Assembly: GCA_017409575.1 (NCBI GenBank)
Contig: JAFQSM010000089.1
Span: 1 to 64,000 of the forward strand
Direction: 5' to 3'
DNA: 64,000 bases
From: Clostridia bacterium
GTDB lineage: Bacteria > Bacillota > Clostridia > Monoglobales > Monoglobaceae
Of this stretch, positions 8,029 to 16,414 are shown piece after piece (the first letter of the stretch is position 1; each line of letters begins with the position of its first letter). The notes beneath the pieces are model-generated. The model saw nothing but the letters and a program-made list of their open reading frames with translations, had not been told where the DNA came from and made no database searches. The position numbers were made by a program, and so were the translations under genes.

Positions 8029-8057
8029 ATTATACACCTTAATTAAAAAATAAACAA
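8029..8057 (-). promoter_or_regulatory. Promoter of the split pfl operon
   Basis: On the minus strand: TTGTTT (8057-8052), 17-base spacer, TATAAT (8034-8029), about 40 bases upstream of the pflB start. The next 80 bases upstream are very AT-rich and show no clear operator. Confidence 0.65.
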
Positions 8058-8142
8058 GAGGAATTTGAAAAAAAATAGTAAAAAATTGTTCAAAAAAGAA
8101 AATTTTTTTGATTACAATTTTGTTAAAGTTTTCACAGCTTTG

Positions 8143-8171
8143 TTGACAATGTATGAATTGTGTAGTATACT
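8143..8171 (+). promoter_or_regulatory. Consensus promoter of the lipoprotein gene
   Basis: TTGACA (8143-8148), 17-base spacer, TATACT (8166-8171). Divergent from the pfl promoter. Confidence 0.82.
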
Positions 8172-8184
8172 CAAGGAGCATAAT

Positions 8185-8232
8185 ATGCAGGGCAATAATT
8201 TTGCTGAAAATTTATTTAAAACAGGAGAATGA
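8185..8232 (+). CDS. Possible 15-codon leader peptide upstream of the lipoprotein
   Basis: ATG at 8185 follows a good AAGGAG (8173-8178) and encodes MQGNNFAENLFKTGE. The stop TGA (8230-8232) overlaps the lipoprotein start region, so the two frames could be translationally coupled. The promoter lies directly before it. Nothing in the peptide suggests an amino-acid attenuator. It could simply be a chance frame. Confidence 0.35.
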   Translation: MQGNNFAENLFKTGE

Positions 8233-8234
8233 AA

Positions 8235-8963
8235 ATGAAAAAACTTATTTCTATATTTTTGGTAATAGTTATGATTTTTGCTTTGGTTGCCTGCGGAGGC
8301 AAAAACAAAGTTGACGAGCAAGTAAACGAAGACAGCGGACAGGTTCAGGAAAATGTGAACACTGAAACCAATAAAGATGAAGTAAAAGAAGAAAATCCGG
8401 AGGATGACAAAAAGGATGAAAAAAATCCTGCAAATGTAACAGATAAAAAACCGGAAGCAAAACCCGAAACAAATCCTGAGACCAAACCCGAAACAAAACC
8501 CGAGGCAAAGCCTGAAGTAAAGCCTGAGACAAAGCCTGAAGAAAAACCTGCCCCGCAGGCATCAACAGCAGGCGAAAAGCTTTTGGCTGACTTTAATGCA
8601 AAGGCTGGCTCTTCGTCAAGTGCAACAGCACTTGCAGAAGCAATTTCGCAAAACCCGATCATTCCGTTTTCGGCTATGGCAGTGCCTGTTGAACCGGGAT
8701 TTCTGGCAGGTTTTGGGAACACTGAAATAAAAGGATTTAAAGAAGGCGCAATGTTTGGACCTGTAATCGGGTCAGTTCCGTTTGTGGGATATGTTTTTGT
8801 TCTTGAAGACGGAGTTTCGGCATCTGACTTTATATCAACCCTCAAATCGAACGCTGATTTAAGATGGAACATTTGTGTCGAGGCAGAAGAAATGGTTGCA
8901 GGAAGTGTGGGCAACAAAGTTTTCTTCGTAATGTGTAATAAAGATTTAAACGCACAGGAATAA
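8235..8963 (+). CDS. Surface lipoprotein with a Pro/Lys/Glu repeat spacer
   Basis: I prefer the ATG at 8235 (AGGAG 7 bases upstream) over the ATG at 8229. The protein starts with a lipoprotein signal (MKKLISIFLVIVMIFALVACGG), and the lipidated Cys is in LVAC. An acidic and lysine-rich linker follows, then about eight imperfect KPET/KPEA units, a spacer of the kind that holds a domain away from the membrane. The last 130 residues form a globular domain (GFGNTEIKGFKEGAMFGPVIGSVPF, YVFVLEDG, VFFVMCN) that I cannot assign to a known family. It stands alone between its promoter and a strong terminator, ahead of the acylation genes. Confidence 0.8.
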   Translation: MKKLISIFLVIVMIFALVACGGKNKVDEQVNEDSGQVQENVNTETNKDEVKEENPEDDKKDEKNPANVTDKKPEAKPETNPETKPETKPEAKPEVKPETKPEEKPAPQASTAGEKLLADFNAKAGSSSSATALAEAISQNPIIPFSAMAVPVEPGFLAGFGNTEIKGFKEGAMFGPVIGSVPFVGYVFVLEDGVSASDFISTLKSNADLRWNICVEAEEMVAGSVGNKVFFVMCNKDLNAQE

Positions 8964-8977
8964 TAAATACGAAAACT

Positions 8978-9015
8978 GAAAGACGGGCGCCGGAATTTTA
9001 TGCGCCCGTCTTTTG
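8978..9015 (+). terminator. Terminator after the lipoprotein gene
   Basis: GACGGGCGC and GCGCCCGTC form a GC-rich stem followed by TTTT. It ends 16 bases before the MBOAT start, so the downstream pair depends on read-through or an unseen promoter. Confidence 0.88.
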
Positions 9016-9030
9016 AAAATGAGGTGCGAA

Positions 9031-10431
9031 ATGGTATTTTCAAGCATTCCCTTTTTATATTATTTTTTGCCGGCAGTTGTTTTGGCATATATTGCTGCAC
9101 CAAGGTTTTTGAAAAACACAGTGCTTCTTTTGTTCAGCCTTGTTTTTTATGCCTGGGGCGAGCCAAGATATGTTTTTTTGATGATTGCAACTGTTCTGGT
9201 CAACTATTTGCTTGGAATTTTAATCGAAAAGTTCAAGGGCAAAGCTTTGTCAAAGCTTTTTATGGGACTTTCGCTTGCCTTTTCGCTTGGCTTTCTTGCG
9301 TACTTTAAGTATGCAGATTTTTTTATCGAAAACTTCAACCGGGCAACAGGGTTGTCTTTTAAGCTTTTAAATATCGCATTGCCAATTGGCATAAGCTTTT
9401 ATACATTTCAGATTTTAAGTTATACAATAGATGTTTACAGAGGGATTGTTTCGGCACAGAAAAATCCTGTAACACTTGCAACATATATAGCCCTTTTCCC
9501 TCAGCTTATTGCAGGACCGATTGTAAGGTATATAGATGTGGAGCGGGAGCTTGTATCAAGAACTCACAGCTTTGAAAAAACGGCCACAGGTATAAGAAGA
9601 TTTATATTTGGCCTTTCGAAAAAGGTTTTGCTTGCAAACACCCTTGGCGAATTGTGCGAGGCATTTTTGATGTCAGGCGAAAAATCAGTTTTGTTTTATT
9701 GGTTGTTTGTTTTGGCATATATGCTGCAGGTATACTTTGACTTTTCGGGGTACAGCGATATGGCAATAGGCCTTGGAAAAATCTTTGGTTTCAAATTTTT
9801 GGAAAACTTTGACTATCCGTTTATTTCAAGAAGCATAACCGAGTTCTGGCGCAGGTGGCATATGTCACTCGGGTCGTGGTTCAGGGACTATGTTTATATC
9901 CCCATGGGCGGAAACCGCGTAAAAAGAGGCAGACTGTTTATAAACGTTTTTACGGTATGGTTTTTGACGGGATTCTGGCACGGAGCAGAGTGGAACTTTA
10001 TCGTATGGGGACTTTATTTTGGTGTTCTTTTGACGCTCGAAAAGTTGTCTTTACGAAAGTATATAGAAAAGTCCGGGGCTTTGGGGCATATATACCTTTT
10101 GTTTTTTGTGGCAATAAGCTTTGCCATTTTCAGTGCTCCGACTTTAAGTGATGCAATTGGTTATGTCGGCGGAATGTTTGGAGCAGGAGGAATACCTGTT
10201 TATTCGGCATCGTTTTTTTATAATCTGCGCAATTTCGGTTTTGTGCTGATTATCTCAGCGGTTGCGGCGACTCCGCTGCCTAAGCTTGCTGCAATCAAAT
10301 TGCAAAAGAGTCCACGCATTTGTACTGCAATAAGAATTGCCGAGGTGCCTTTGCTGGTTGTTTTGCTGATTCTGGCAACTGCATATCTTGCTGACGGTGC
10401 ATTCAATCCGTTTCTTTATTTCAGATTTTAG
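9031..10431 (+). CDS. MBOAT-family membrane O-acyltransferase (AlgI/PatA/DltB type)
   Basis: I start at ATG 9031 (GAGG 6 bases upstream), which gives the family's usual beginning MVFSSIPFLYYFLP. The 466-residue protein has about ten or more membrane segments. Expected MBOAT motifs are seen: YFDFSGYSDMAIG, FWRRWHMSLGSWFRDYVYIP, and the catalytic His in TGFWHGAEWNFIVWG. Such enzymes move acyl groups, usually acetyl, across the membrane to cell-surface glycans. The DHHW protein encoded 17 bases downstream is the usual partner that completes transfer outside the cell. The glycan acceptor cannot be told from the sequence. Confidence 0.94.
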   Translation: MVFSSIPFLYYFLPAVVLAYIAAPRFLKNTVLLLFSLVFYAWGEPRYVFLMIATVLVNYLLGILIEKFKGKALSKLFMGLSLAFSLGFLAYFKYADFFIENFNRATGLSFKLLNIALPIGISFYTFQILSYTIDVYRGIVSAQKNPVTLATYIALFPQLIAGPIVRYIDVERELVSRTHSFEKTATGIRRFIFGLSKKVLLANTLGELCEAFLMSGEKSVLFYWLFVLAYMLQVYFDFSGYSDMAIGLGKIFGFKFLENFDYPFISRSITEFWRRWHMSLGSWFRDYVYIPMGGNRVKRGRLFINVFTVWFLTGFWHGAEWNFIVWGLYFGVLLTLEKLSLRKYIEKSGALGHIYLLFFVAISFAIFSAPTLSDAIGYVGGMFGAGGIPVYSASFFYNLRNFGFVLIISAVAATPLPKLAAIKLQKSPRICTAIRIAEVPLLVVLLILATAYLADGAFNPFLYFRF

Positions 10432-10448
10432 GCGGAGGGTGACAAACA

Positions 10449-11555
10449 ATGACTGAAAAGATTAAAAATATAGTGATTACAATATTGCTTTCTGCAATTG
10501 TTGCCGGTGTTTGTGTGTTGTGTATTTTCAAGCCTGCCGATGCCTTTTCAAAAAGCGAAAGGCGCGAGCTTGCGTCCTTCCCCAAAATCTCGGCAGAAGC
10601 GGTTTTAAGCGGACAGTTTATGAGGGACTTCGAAACATATTCGACCGAAAGATTTCCGTTTCGGGATGCGTTCCGAACGGTAAAGGCGTGGTTTAGCACA
10701 AAGGTTTTCAAAAAGCTTGAAAATAACGGTGTGTTTGTTGCCGACGGGCATATCTCCAAGATAGACGCAACCGAAAATCCACAGATGATGGATTATGCGA
10801 CAGAAAAGTTTTTGTATATTTACAATTCATATCTGAAGGATAAAAATACAAATGTATACTTGTCTGTAGTGCCGGATAAGAATTTTATTATTGCGGCGAA
10901 AAACGGATATCCGGCTCTTGATTATGAGGGATTTATCAAAAAGATAAGAGAAAAAGCCGGGTATATGAACTATATTGATGTTACCGACCTTTTGCAAAGC
11001 GAGGATTATTACACCACCGACACACATTGGCGTCAGGAAAAAATAACAGATATAGCCGAGCGGATTGGTGATAAAATGGGCGTGGATGTAAGGTCGGAAT
11101 ATACAGTCAATACACTCCAAAAACCTTTTTATGGCGTGTATTGGGGACAACTTGCACTTCCTTTTGACCCTGATGAAATCAGATATCTGACAAACGAATA
11201 TATAGACAAAAGTACGGTTACCTATTTTGATACAGGCGCACCAAGACAGGGCGAAATGTATGATATGAAAAAAGCTGTCGGCAAAGACCCGTACGAAATG
11301 TTCCTCTCGGGAAGTATGCCGCTTGTAACAATGGAAAACAGCCTTGCAGAAACCGATAAAGAACTTATTATTTTCCGTGATTCTTTCGGCAGCAGCCTTG
11401 CTCCGCTTTTTACAAAGGGCTACAAAAAAATAACTGTTGTTGATATCAGATATATCCAAAGTGCCTTTGTGGGTAATTTTGTTGAGTTTGAGGGCGCGGA
11501 TGTATTGTTTGTTTACAGTACGGCACTTCTTAACAACAGCCTGGCAATGAGGTGA
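10449..11555 (+). CDS. DHHW family protein (AlgJ/AlgX-like partner of MBOAT)
   Basis: This 368-residue protein has one N-terminal membrane anchor (residues 7-27) and an extracytoplasmic SGNH-like domain. The family signature is D191-T192-H193-W194 (TDTHWRQ), and a nucleophile-type RDSFGSS lies near residue 310. In polysaccharide acetylation systems this protein accepts the acyl group passed by the MBOAT enzyme and transfers it to the glycan. It lies directly behind the MBOAT gene, with SD GGAGG, and its stop is 6 bases before the glycosylase start. Confidence 0.9.
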   Translation: MTEKIKNIVITILLSAIVAGVCVLCIFKPADAFSKSERRELASFPKISAEAVLSGQFMRDFETYSTERFPFRDAFRTVKAWFSTKVFKKLENNGVFVADGHISKIDATENPQMMDYATEKFLYIYNSYLKDKNTNVYLSVVPDKNFIIAAKNGYPALDYEGFIKKIREKAGYMNYIDVTDLLQSEDYYTTDTHWRQEKITDIAERIGDKMGVDVRSEYTVNTLQKPFYGVYWGQLALPFDPDEIRYLTNEYIDKSTVTYFDTGAPRQGEMYDMKKAVGKDPYEMFLSGSMPLVTMENSLAETDKELIIFRDSFGSSLAPLFTKGYKKITVVDIRYIQSAFVGNFVEFEGADVLFVYSTALLNNSLAMR

Positions 11556-11560
11556 TAAGA

Positions 11561-12040
11561 ATGATAAGGCACCCATTTCCACCTTTATACAACAAAGACT
11601 CAAAGATTTTGATTTTGGGCAGCTTTCCGTCAGTGAAATCCCGTGAGAAAATGTTTTTTTATGGTCATCCGCAAAACCGTTTTTGGAAGGTGGTTTCTTC
11701 TGTGTTCGAATGTGATGAGCCTGAAACTGTTGAAGAAAAAAAGCAGTTTTTGTTTGAAAACGGCATTGCTCTTTGGGACGTTATAGCGTCGTGCGAGATA
11801 ACGGGAAGCTCGGATTGCTCCATTAGGAATGTAAAGGTAAATGACCTTTCGGAAATTTTGAAAGAAGCAGATATCAGGCAGATTTTTGTTAATGGAAGGA
11901 CTGCAGAAAAATACTTTAAAAAGTATACAAAAACTCATATAAACAGAGACGCGTTATGCCTGCCGTCCACATCTCCCGCAAACACTGCATGGTCTGTAAA
12001 ACAGCTTGTTGAAAAATGGAAAGTTCTTAAAAGTATTTAA
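11561..12040 (+). CDS. DNA-deoxyinosine glycosylase (UDG family 6)
   Basis: I take the ATG at 11561, with GAGGTG 6 bases upstream, over the GTG at 11552. The 159 residues show the HDG pattern: ILGSFPSVKSR near the start, FYGHPQNRFWKVV, and LPSTSPANTAW near the end. This family removes hypoxanthine produced by adenine deamination. It overlaps or abuts the DHHW stop and is probably co-transcribed with that gene by chance of position rather than shared function. Confidence 0.9.
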   Translation: MIRHPFPPLYNKDSKILILGSFPSVKSREKMFFYGHPQNRFWKVVSSVFECDEPETVEEKKQFLFENGIALWDVIASCEITGSSDCSIRNVKVNDLSEILKEADIRQIFVNGRTAEKYFKKYTKTHINRDALCLPSTSPANTAWSVKQLVEKWKVLKSI

Positions 12041-12114
12041 AGTAAAGCAGACAAGGGCGGTTTTTGTTGTCTTTAAAAAACAATATTTTTTGTCCTTAGT
12101 TTTACAAAATTATA

Positions 12115-12285
12115 TGCGGTCTGTGACCGCAATGAATTGCCTTGCGGCATGAATTGAAATCTGCGATTTCATAAATTGAGCCTTGTGGCTCATGAATTGC
12201 ACCTTTGGTGCATTTTAAGGCAATTCAATTCATGGAGCGATAGCGAGAATTCATGGCGTAGCCAATTCATGATAGCTTAAGTTGT
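12115..12285. repeat. Array of short hairpins separated by CATGAATTG / CAATTCATG units
   Basis: Within the 315-base gap after the glycosylase, at least five small stem-loops follow each other. Examples are GCGGTC-TGT-GACCGC, AAATC-TGC-GATTT, AGCC-TTGT-GGCT and CACC-TTT-GGTG. Each is separated by ATGAATTG or a close variant. From about 12220 the spacer appears in inverse orientation, CAATTCATG, around GCGATAGC and GCGTAGC. The left spacers can pair with the right ones, so the whole block can fold on itself. The spacers differ, there is no cas gene and the units are too short for CRISPR. It resembles a small non-coding mobile or regulatory repeat. Bases 12041-12114 hold only a weak AGACAA/TTGTCT hairpin. 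Confidence 0.85.
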
Positions 12286-12327
12286 CAATTCGTTTTTGAT
12301 TTTAACTTGGTTTTAGCCATATTGATA

Positions 12328-12344
12328 TGTCGAAAGATGTCGAA
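12328..12344 (+). promoter_or_regulatory. Tandem 0A-like boxes (TGTCGAA twice, 10-base offset)
   Basis: TGTCGAA at 12328-12334 and again at 12338-12344 both match the core of the Spo0A binding site. The second copy touches the SD of the next gene. They could equally be a 10-base direct duplication of ATGTCGAAAG. Confidence 0.4.
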
Positions 12345-12355
12345 AGGAGAAATGT

Positions 12356-12856
12356 ATGGACAATGATGTTAAATTAGTATTAGAAACAGACAATACTTTA
12401 ATAGAATTTAAAGTTATCGATTATAAAACAAAATTAGCATACTGCGATACACAAAATAAGGTTGACTATTTGACAAAAACAAATGAAGTAGAATGTTACT
12501 ATTATTTTAGTAGTGAAGGTATAGGCTGGGGTTCTGTCAGCGATGTATATATAACAACAAAAGATTTAGAATTATTATCAAAAGGACTTTCTCAAATACT
12601 AATAGATAAAACAAAGAAACTGCATTTTGAAACAGAGAAAAGATTGTTTGAAGTTGATGTTGTTGCAACCGGTGAAAAATACAATTTTTGCTTTAAAATC
12701 ATTGATGGACTTGAGGACGTTTGGGTGGAAACAACTTTTAATAATTTGAATGAAGAGCAGTTTAAAAAATATATAATTCTTTTTTTAGAGTGGTCAAGAA
12801 GATATCCTGTTCTTACGGAGGAACAGCTTTTCAATGTTGAAAAGGTTAGTTGGTAA
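12356..12856 (+). CDS. Hypothetical protein, possibly WapI-like immunity fold
   Basis: This 166-residue soluble protein has no signal or membrane segment. It is rich in Lys, Glu and aromatic residues and AT-rich compared with its neighbours. Alternating strands, a middle helix (KDLELLSKGLSQIL), more strands and a closing helix (NEEQFKKYIILFLEWSRRY) recall the layout of WapI-type immunity proteins. I see no diagnostic residues, so the resemblance is weak. It has a good AAAGGAG SD and follows the repeat array and tandem 0A-like boxes. The setting suggests accessory, recently acquired DNA. Confidence 0.7.
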   Translation: MDNDVKLVLETDNTLIEFKVIDYKTKLAYCDTQNKVDYLTKTNEVECYYYFSSEGIGWGSVSDVYITTKDLELLSKGLSQILIDKTKKLHFETEKRLFEVDVVATGEKYNFCFKIIDGLEDVWVETTFNNLNEEQFKKYIILFLEWSRRYPVLTEEQLFNVEKVSW

Positions 12857-13005
12857 GTGATTAATTTTTTGGGTTCTAACTTGACATAAACTTGACACCC
12901 AAAAGTTTTGCATCTAAACCTTATGTATCGCATTAACCGTAAATATGTGGCATCTAGATTATACAGTCTTTATAACGGAAAAATTTTTAAAAAGGAGAAA
13001 TTTCA

Positions 13006-14145
13006 ATGTTTGAGAATTTAAAAAAGTTTTGTGATTCATTTCTGGAACTTGGCGTTCCGGGGTTTGATTTAGCCGTTTGTAAAGATGGAGAATGCATTCT
13101 TAGGTATATGAATGGCTACAGTGACCTTGAAAACAAAGTTAAAATAAATGGAACGGAAAGATATAATATCTATTCCTGTTCAAAGGTTATCACTTGCACA
13201 GCGGCTTTGCAATTATGGGAAAAGGGATTATTTTCACTTGAAGACAAGCTTTCTGACTATATGCCCGAATTTAATGAAATGACAGTTATGACGGATGCCG
13301 GTATCAAAAAGGCACAAAATCAAATTTTGATAAAGCATTTGTTTGAGATGACAGCAGGTTTTTCATACGATTGCAGTTCGCCTCAATTAAAAAAAGCAAT
13401 TGACGAAACCGGCGGAAGATGCCCCACCCGTGAAGTAATGAAATATTTGGCTGAGGAACCCCTGATTTTTGAACCCGGCGACAGATGGAATTATAGTTTG
13501 TGTCATGATGTTTTGGCGGCTTTTGTTGAGGTCATATCGGGTGAGAAGTTTGAAAGTTATGTTAAAAAGAATATTTTTGATGTTCTTGGTATGAGCAAAT
13601 CTACATTTATTTTGCCCGAAACAGAAATCGAAACCATTGCACCGCAATACAGTTTTCAAGGCGGAAAAGCTGTTGATATTGGAAAAGCCATATTTAATTA
13701 CAAAATTGGCTCAGAATATGCTTCAGGCGGTGCAGGATGTATCTCTACTGTAGATGATTACATAAAGTTTTTAGAGGGTCTTCGTACCTATAAACTTTTA
13801 AAGCCGGAAACACTTAAATTGATGATGAGTGATCGCCTGACTGATGAACAAAAACGGACATATACGAAAAAAGCTAATTATGGATATGGCTTGGGAGTGC
13901 GCTGCCCTAAGGGTGACGAAAGATATATTGATTTTGGCTGGGGCGGTGCAGCAGGTGCATTTTTGGCAATTGATATGCAAAATGCTGTTTCAATTTATTT
14001 TGGCTCACATTTACTGGCTTCGCCTGCTCAAGGATTGAGGGATATGCTTTGCCGGTTTGTAAGAGCGGAACTGATTGACAGCAGTGAACTTGATGGGATA
14101 TACGAAGATTTGAAAAAATTGTATGATTACAAATTAACTTATTAA
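13006..14145 (+). CDS. Serine hydrolase of the beta-lactamase / esterase EstB family
   Basis: The 379 residues carry S57-C-S-K60 (SCSKVITC), the SxxK motif of class C beta-lactamases and related esterases. The second motif is Y163-S (WNYSLCHDVLAAF), in the form typical of the esterase branch. GWGGAAGAF near residue 310 lies where the third motif is expected. There is no signal peptide, so it is cytoplasmic and more likely an esterase or peptidase than a resistance enzyme. SD AAAGGAG. In the 149 bases upstream I see only the direct repeat ACTTGACA twice (12878-12896) and no convincing promoter. Confidence 0.85.
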   Translation: MFENLKKFCDSFLELGVPGFDLAVCKDGECILRYMNGYSDLENKVKINGTERYNIYSCSKVITCTAALQLWEKGLFSLEDKLSDYMPEFNEMTVMTDAGIKKAQNQILIKHLFEMTAGFSYDCSSPQLKKAIDETGGRCPTREVMKYLAEEPLIFEPGDRWNYSLCHDVLAAFVEVISGEKFESYVKKNIFDVLGMSKSTFILPETEIETIAPQYSFQGGKAVDIGKAIFNYKIGSEYASGGAGCISTVDDYIKFLEGLRTYKLLKPETLKLMMSDRLTDEQKRTYTKKANYGYGLGVRCPKGDERYIDFGWGGAAGAFLAIDMQNAVSIYFGSHLLASPAQGLRDMLCRFVRAELIDSSELDGIYEDLKKLYDYKLTY

Positions 14146-14156
14146 GACCCGGGTTT

Positions 14157-14495
14157 ATGGGATTATATTGGATGAATCAGACGGTGAAAAGAAAAAGTGT
14201 TATATGTTTGCTTATCGCTGTGATTTTAGTTGTTTTCGGAATGCTCTATGCAGATTATTTAAAGGATGACCGCATCCAAGCAGATATTGATACAAAGTTT
14301 GCCAGCGATTATGGAAATTTGATAATTGGTATTCTTAATAAGAGCATACAAACCGAAGGTGTTTTTATACATAAATATGATAAATTAAATGTTCTTGGAC
14401 AGACGGTATTTAGCAGACCGCAAAAATATACGGAAGAAATGCTGGAAGAGACATGGAAAGTGTTGAGCCTGACAGTTGATTTTGATGTGAAATAG
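14157..14495 (+). CDS. Hypothetical single-pass membrane protein
   Basis: This 112-residue protein has one hydrophobic segment (VICLLIAVILVVFGMLYA) near the N-terminus and a charged domain outside or inside the membrane. No family is recognised. There is no good SD for either ATG (14157 or 14172). It starts 12 bases after the serine hydrolase, so coupling is possible. Codon and base use match the accessory patch from 12.0 kb. Confidence 0.55.
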   Translation: MGLYWMNQTVKRKSVICLLIAVILVVFGMLYADYLKDDRIQADIDTKFASDYGNLIIGILNKSIQTEGVFIHKYDKLNVLGQTVFSRPQKYTEEMLEETWKVLSLTVDFDVK

Positions 14496-14618
14496 GTGGT
14501 TTTTTGTTTTTAATCCGTACAAAATGGAATAATCAGATAGTTTTTATTTCAAAAGTAATTTTTTAACTGTTTTCAGGATAAAATAAAGTGAGTATATATT
14601 CTGAAGGCGGGGAAGTAA

Positions 14619-16223
14619 ATGAGAAAGCTTTTTTATAATGGCGAAGTAATAACTGCTGATAAAGCGGATAGTGTACATCAGGCAATTGTGATTGAAGACG
14701 AAAAAATTGTTTTTGTGGGAAGTACTCAAAAATCTCTTAAATATATTGACGAAGAAACCGAGACGGTGGACCTTTGCGGCTGTAGCGTTTTGCCGGGTTT
14801 TGTAGATTGCCATATCCATATGGCTGTTGCAGAAGCAAAATCGGGGGATGAGATTTTTTTGACAGCACAAAACGGAATAAAAAGCGTAGCAGATGTTTTG
14901 ACCGAGGTAGAAAATGCTGCAAAAGGCAAAAATGAAGGGGAGTGGATTGTTGGAAGTGCCTACAACCATGAAGAACTTCAGGAAATGCGGCATATAACAA
15001 TAAATGAGCTTGACAAAGTGGCGCCCCGAAACCCTGTTATACTTGTCCACAAAAGCGGACATATGAGCGTTTGCAATTCTGCTGCTCTGCGGGTTGCCGA
15101 GGAGTCAGGGCTGCAGTTCCCGACAGAACATATATTAAAAAACACTGACGGAAGCCTGACGGGTCTTCTTAAAGAAACTGCGCATTTTATGATGCTTTCA
15201 AAATCACCGCTTTTACCCGATGACGAGGCTTTGGTTACAGGGATTGAAAAGTTTTGCAAGAAAATGCTTGCGGCAGGTATCACAAGCTCACATGATGCAG
15301 GGGGATACGGAACTGCGACCTACAGAAGTTTGCAGCTTGCTAAAAAAGAGGGCAAACTTAAAAACAGGGTGTATGCAATGCTTTGGACATTGTTTGGTAA
15401 AGATGCCCAGATTCAGAATGCGCGGACAATGATAGATTCGGGTTTTTATACCGGTCTTGGAGACGAATATTTGAAAAAAGGTCCAATAAAGCTTATGGTT
15501 GATGGCTCGGCAGTTGGTGGAACCTGTGCAACCGAAAAACCGATTTTACCCCAAATGAATATTTTCCCCACAACGTTTTCGCAAAAAGAGCTTGATGACA
15601 TTTTTTGTGAAGCACATCGGGCAGGGTTTCAGCTTACTGCTCACGCAGCAGGAGATAGGGCGGTAGAAATGACTTTGAATGCATATGAAAAAGCAATGGA
15701 GCACTTCCCTCGCAAAGATCCCAGACATCGCATAGAGCATTGTTTTTTATGTCCGGAAAGTCTTATTGAAAGAATAAAAAAACTTGGAGTATTGCCAATA
15801 CTCAATCCGGGATTTTTATCGGTATGGGGAAGTGTGTTTGAAAAGTATTATTCGGACCGGGTTGAGGATATTATTCCGCTTAAATCATTTGAAAGATACG
15901 GAGTAATGACACCTTTTGGTTCGGATGCAATGGTTATTGATGAATTTGAGCCGCTTTTTGGGATAGCTGCTGCTATGGAAAGACGTGACATCAAAAAGGG
16001 AACTGTAATAGGCGAAAATCAAAAAATAGATTTTATGAGGGCGCTTAAATCATATACTTTTTTTGGTGCCTATGCATCATTTGAAGAAAATATAAAAGGC
16101 AGTCTTGAGGTAGGAAAACTTGCTGATATAGTGATTTTAGACTCCTCAATACTCGGCAAAAGTCCCGAAAAAATCCGCAACATAAAGGTCGCGGAGACAT
16201 ATCTGAGAGGAAAAACAAAATAA
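14619..16223 (+). CDS. Amidohydrolase family 3 protein (YtcJ-like)
   Basis: This 534-residue cytoplasmic metal-dependent hydrolase has the metal-binding DCHIHM near residue 65. Further sites are the Lys region (KLMVDGSAVGG), TAHAAGDRAVE, RIEHCF and FGSDAMV, in the order seen in the YtcJ/N-substituted formamide deformylase branch. The composite N- and C-terminal beta-sandwich (LADIVILDSSI, VAETYLRGK) is complete. The substrate is unknown. The gene is alone, with a GGGG-type SD and a terminator downstream. Confidence 0.9.
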   Translation: MRKLFYNGEVITADKADSVHQAIVIEDEKIVFVGSTQKSLKYIDEETETVDLCGCSVLPGFVDCHIHMAVAEAKSGDEIFLTAQNGIKSVADVLTEVENAAKGKNEGEWIVGSAYNHEELQEMRHITINELDKVAPRNPVILVHKSGHMSVCNSAALRVAEESGLQFPTEHILKNTDGSLTGLLKETAHFMMLSKSPLLPDDEALVTGIEKFCKKMLAAGITSSHDAGGYGTATYRSLQLAKKEGKLKNRVYAMLWTLFGKDAQIQNARTMIDSGFYTGLGDEYLKKGPIKLMVDGSAVGGTCATEKPILPQMNIFPTTFSQKELDDIFCEAHRAGFQLTAHAAGDRAVEMTLNAYEKAMEHFPRKDPRHRIEHCFLCPESLIERIKKLGVLPILNPGFLSVWGSVFEKYYSDRVEDIIPLKSFERYGVMTPFGSDAMVIDEFEPLFGIAAAMERRDIKKGTVIGENQKIDFMRALKSYTFFGAYASFEENIKGSLEVGKLADIVILDSSILGKSPEKIRNIKVAETYLRGKTK

Positions 16224-16227
16224 ATAT

Positions 16228-16277
16228 AAAAGAACACCTGTTGACTATAGATTTATTTTCAAAACGGTGTTCTTTTG
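16228..16277 (+). terminator. Long-loop terminator after the amidohydrolase
   Basis: AAAAGAACACC (16228-16238) pairs with GGTGTTCTTTT (16266-16276) across a 27-base loop, with further Ts downstream. Confidence 0.7.
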
Positions 16278-16302
16278 CTTTTAGTTTTTTTGCGAAAATA
16301 CA

Positions 16303-16331
16303 TTGCAAAATTTATTTTGATGTGGTATACT
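16303..16331 (+). promoter_or_regulatory. Promoter of the DUF2232 / c-di-AMP phosphodiesterase operon
   Basis: TTGCAA (16303-16308), 17-base spacer, TATACT (16326-16331). It leads into the long + strand run that begins at 16415. Confidence 0.75.
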
Positions 16332-16414
16332 TATTGAATATAATGTAAAATGCGAAAACTGTCGGCTTTCGGCATGTTTATAAATTACTTGAAAAGAAGA
16401 TTCGAGGCCTCGTG

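Noticed and set aside
8345-9103. Long minus-strand frame opposite the lipoprotein (252 codons)
   Set aside because: It is the antisense image of the KPET/KPEA repeats (reads as SGFVSGFASGF) and crosses a terminator. It has no SD.
12115-12285. Repeat array as a CRISPR locus
   Set aside because: Repeat units are only about 9 bases, the sequences between them are hairpins of 8-15 bases, the unit flips orientation midway, and there are no cas genes.
12878-12896. Direct repeat ACTTGACA as a promoter for the serine hydrolase
   Set aside because: No -10 element lies at a suitable distance from either copy.
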